A stretch of DNA of 64,000 nt. It comes from Lichenifustis flavocetrariae (lineage in GTDB: Bacteria > Pseudomonadota > Alphaproteobacteria > Rhizobiales > Beijerinckiaceae). Position numbers and translations under genes: made by a program. Positions within the stretch are counted from its first letter, which is position 1. Every line of letters begins with the position of its first letter. The stretch is from NCBI RefSeq assembly GCF_026130545.1, contig NZ_JAMOIM010000003.1, positions 342,642 through 406,641 on the forward strand. Reading direction: 5' to 3'. The notes below the pieces were generated by a model. It was not told the origin of the DNA and ran no database searches. It was given only the letters and a program-made list of their open reading frames with translations. Below, in pieces: positions 61,419-64,000 of the stretch.

Positions 61419-62253
61419 ATGAGCCAGACCATTGAGGGGTTCCGACACCGCTTGGTGCGTGTCGACGACGTCAACATCCATGCGGTGATCGGCGGCGAAG
61501 GGCCGCCGCTCGTCCTGCTGCATGGCTTTCCGCAGACCTGATGGGAGTGGCGTAAGATGATGCAGTTGCTCGCACGGCACCACACCGTGGTCGCGGTCGA
61601 CCTGCGCGGCGCCGGCCATTCCGACAGCCCGCAAGGTGGGTACAAGGCCAAACTCGCGGCGGATGTGCATGGCGCGATGACGAGCCTCGGATTCCGACAT
61701 TACGCCGTCTGCGACCACGACATCGGGGCCATGGTCGCCCTGGCGCTCGCCTGCACCCGGCGCGATGCTGTCACCCACCTGACCCTCCTCGACTGCTCGA
61801 TGCCGGGTTGGAGCGAGTGGGACACGAACTTCGCCGATCCACGGAACTGGCATTTCGCCTTCCACCTGAAACGCGATCTGCCCGAACGGCTGATCTTCGG
61901 CCGCGAATACGACTACGTTTCCACCTCCATCGCCGATCACGGCTTCGATCACGGCGCGCATTCCTTCGAGGACATGGAGGTGTTCGCGCGGGCCCTCGCT
62001 CAGCCCGGCAACACGCGTGGCGGCTTGGAGCGGTATCGCGCCTTCCCGACCAAACAGGTCAACGCCCCTCAAATGGAAGAAGACCCCGCTGACGATCCCT
62101 GTACTCGCCTTGGGCGGCGAGCACAGGTACGGCCCGCTCATCGCCGCGATGCCGCGAGAGCTCACGCTCGACGTGTCTGGCGGCAGCATCGCGGGCTGCG
62201 CGCAATGGTTGGGCGTCATCCAGCGCCGCCATCAGGAGGCCGGGGGTCAGTAG
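61419..62253 (+). pseudogene. Alpha/beta hydrolase pseudogene (second), nonsense and frameshift
   Basis: ATG 61419 begins MSQTIEGFRHRLVRVDDVNI and reaches the oxyanion region LLHGFPQT, then an in-frame TGA (61539-61541) replaces an expected Trp codon. The same frame continues with WEWRKMMQLLARHHTVVAVD, DLRGAGHSDSPQ and HDIGAMVALALACT. Near 62075-62080 a frameshift moves the conserved TPLTIPVLALGGEHRYGP into another frame, ending at 62253. Apart from these lesions it matches epoxide-hydrolase/haloalkane-dehalogenase-like proteins. The 3' end overlaps the end of the dsbD-like gene on the other strand. Confidence 0.82.
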
Positions 62254-64000
62254 TTCGGGAAGCGGCATGCCGTTCCGCCGCCCAGGGCCATAAACGATGC
62301 CGAATGGGATGCCGAACCGGCTGAAGCTCCTGAGATAGGCAGTCACCCCGGCATTGGGGTGGCTCCAGTCGGCGCGCATCAGCAGCGTTCCGGAATCGGT
62401 CGGGCGGTTTTGCACCACCTTCCGATCCAGGGTTGAAAGCTCATTGAGCTTGCAGGTAAGGCACCAGGTCGCCGTCACGTCGACCAAAACCGTTCGCCCT
62501 GCCGCGACCGCATCGTTGATGGAGGCCGGATCGAAGACCGCCCAATCGGCGGTGCCTCCGTGGCCGGGTGGAGAGGGTGCGATCCCGGCGATGAACATCA
62601 CACCCGATGCCAGCACCGACGTCGCAATCGCTCCGGACCTTTTGAACATCGGACGCCGCGCCACGAGGAAGCGGAGCAGTACCAAGCCGGAGAGAAGGAG
62701 GCCGATGGAGCCGGTAGCTTTCAGGCTCAGATCGGCGCTCAGCAGCAGCAATAGCCACGCGGCCGTGCCGAGGAGCAGGACGCCCGAAGCGTAACGGACG
62801 TAGAGCATCCAGGCCCTGGGCCGAGGCAGCCAGGCGACGATGCCGGGTACCGCGGCCACAAGCAGGAAAGGCAGCGCCATGCCTATCCCGAGGCTGAAGA
62901 AGACAGCCATGATGTCCAACGGTCCCCTGGCCAGGGCGAAGCCGACGGCCGTCCCCACGAACGGCGCCGAGCAAGGTGTGGCGAGGAGCGTGGAGGTGAC
63001 GTCGGCCAGAAAGGCTCGCACATGCGCATATCGCCGATCGGTCCCGGCAGCCGACCCGGAAGCGGAGGTAGGCCGATGGGGAGCCAGTCGAACAAACTCA
63101 CCGCGAACAAAGTCGTCACGACCGCGAGCGTGGCCAGGAACCACGGTTGCTGGAACTGAACGCCCCAGCCGACCTGCGCCCCGGCCGCCTTCAACCCGAT
63201 GAGCCCGACTGCAAGGGCGAGGAACGACGTCACCACGCCGCCAGCCGTAGCCAGGAACCCGACGCGGATGTCGGAGCGCCGCTCGTCCGCATGACGGAGG
63301 ACGCTCGACAGCTTGATGGCAAGTACCGGCAGGACGCAGGGCATGACGTTGAGGATCAATCCCCCGAGGAGCCCGATGGCCATGATGACGATGAGGTCTG
63401 CGAATCCGGTCGTTCCGCCGGTGATCGGGAGATCGAAGGGGATCTCTGCGGCCCTCCCGGCATCGACAAGGGTCAGCATGGCGTGGTGGCCGGCATCGTC
63501 GGGCAGGCTCAGCGAGAGATCCGCGGTTTTCTTGTCACCGCTGAGAACGACCGCGGGCGGCGCCGGGAGCCCCAGGCTCGCGCTCCCGACGAAGAGGTCC
63601 GGATGGTCGAAGGGCTTTTCCGGGCTACGGACCACCAGCGATAGCCTGCGACCATTCTCAGCCGCCTCGGTCCGTATGGTATCGATCACGAAGCCTGCTC
63701 GAGAGGCACCTTCCGGCACAAGGGCCCGGGCGGCATCCAGCGCAAGCGCTTCGGCCGATGGCGCGCCGGTTCCGGCCGGTACGCTCACGGACAGGTCGGC
63801 ATGGACGGGGACGCAGATCTTACCGCAAACCGCATAATCGAGCGCGAGCGCGAGGTGCGCCCCTGCGTTTCCGTCACGGCGTTCGATCGTGAGCGGGAGG
63901 ATGAATTCTCCCGAATAGACCGCGGGCAAGGTCAGGCTGGAGGTCGACCGCCCTACGGAATGCGAGCTCGGCATCCGTCGGCGCGCTCACCTGGGTGAGG
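62059..64000 (-). pseudogene. DsbD/ScsB-like thiol:disulfide interchange protein, frameshifted and partial
   Basis: Two minus-strand frames together encode one DsbD-type protein. The first (from about 63974) gives the N-terminal domain (CGKICVPVHADLSV) and membrane part with MPCVLPVLAIK. The second gives ATPCSAPFVGTAVGFALARG, further membrane segments and a C-terminal thioredoxin-like domain with WCLTCK. The switch lies at about 63020-63040. A further frame change near 63940-63960 is possible, since QVSAPTDAELAFR is readable in a third frame. Normal ScsB-like sequence ends near 62225 (LPELLTPGLLMAALDDA); from there to 62059 the frame reads antisense through the hydrolase pseudogene. DsbD passes electrons across the inner membrane to periplasmic thiols. 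The gene runs off the window. Confidence 0.75.

Overview
The window is high-G+C DNA from an alphaproteobacterium, most likely of the order Hyphomicrobiales. This rests on base composition, codon use and gene families: a GbdR-like AraC regulator, a DAO-GcvT fusion, several peptide and sugar ABC systems, and IS256 and IS66 elements. No rRNA, tRNA or CRISPR was seen. Almost every gene is metabolic or transport, so this reads as an accessory catabolic region rather than a housekeeping core.

Layout. 0-3 kb: the first 54 codons of an L-lactate/glycolate permease, an IS256-family element whose transposase carries an in-frame palindromic insertion, and an IS66 remnant. 3-14 kb: a C1/glycine/threonine block with an AraC regulator, a dimethylglycine-dehydrogenase-like enzyme, a TetR regulator, kbl, tdh, thrC, an internally deleted thrB, a LuxR regulator and an exported SMP-30-like protein. 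A 13-bp motif is shared by the promoter regions of the dehydrogenase gene and kbl. 14-22 kb: a metallo-beta-lactamase-fold enzyme and an ATP-grasp ligase, divergent, with the ligase leading into a complete dipeptide-type ABC importer whose two ATPases are fused. 22-26 kb: an FtrA-like regulator, an HD hydrolase, an alpha/beta hydrolase and a second MBL enzyme.

26-60 kb is the most interesting part: a dispersed catabolic island for what looks like an N-heteroaromatic or aromatic acid. It holds a polyamine-type ABC importer; UbiD and its cofactor enzyme UbiX; a Rieske ferredoxin with an ACMSD-type amidohydrolase and an unknown small protein; an aminotransferase; two aldehyde dehydrogenases; an amidase operon; a P450 with a phthalate-dioxygenase-type reductase; an HpaB-type monooxygenase with a separate flavin reductase; a ribose-type ABC importer; and a nicX-nicF-nicD set that would open 2,5-dihydroxypyridine and hydrolyse it to maleate, formate and ammonia. 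No maleate isomerase gene is visible. Seven intergenic sites of the form TACA-N3-TGTA (five exact, two with one mismatch) lie about 45-150 bp ahead of seven of these transcription units, which suggests that one regulator coordinates the scattered operons.

60-64 kb is decaying: two alpha/beta-hydrolase pseudogenes and a frameshifted dsbD-like gene that runs off the window. Its 3' end appears fused to the second pseudogene.

Functions are inferred from family motifs and context, not from any search. The substrate of the 26-60 kb island is inferred, not shown.
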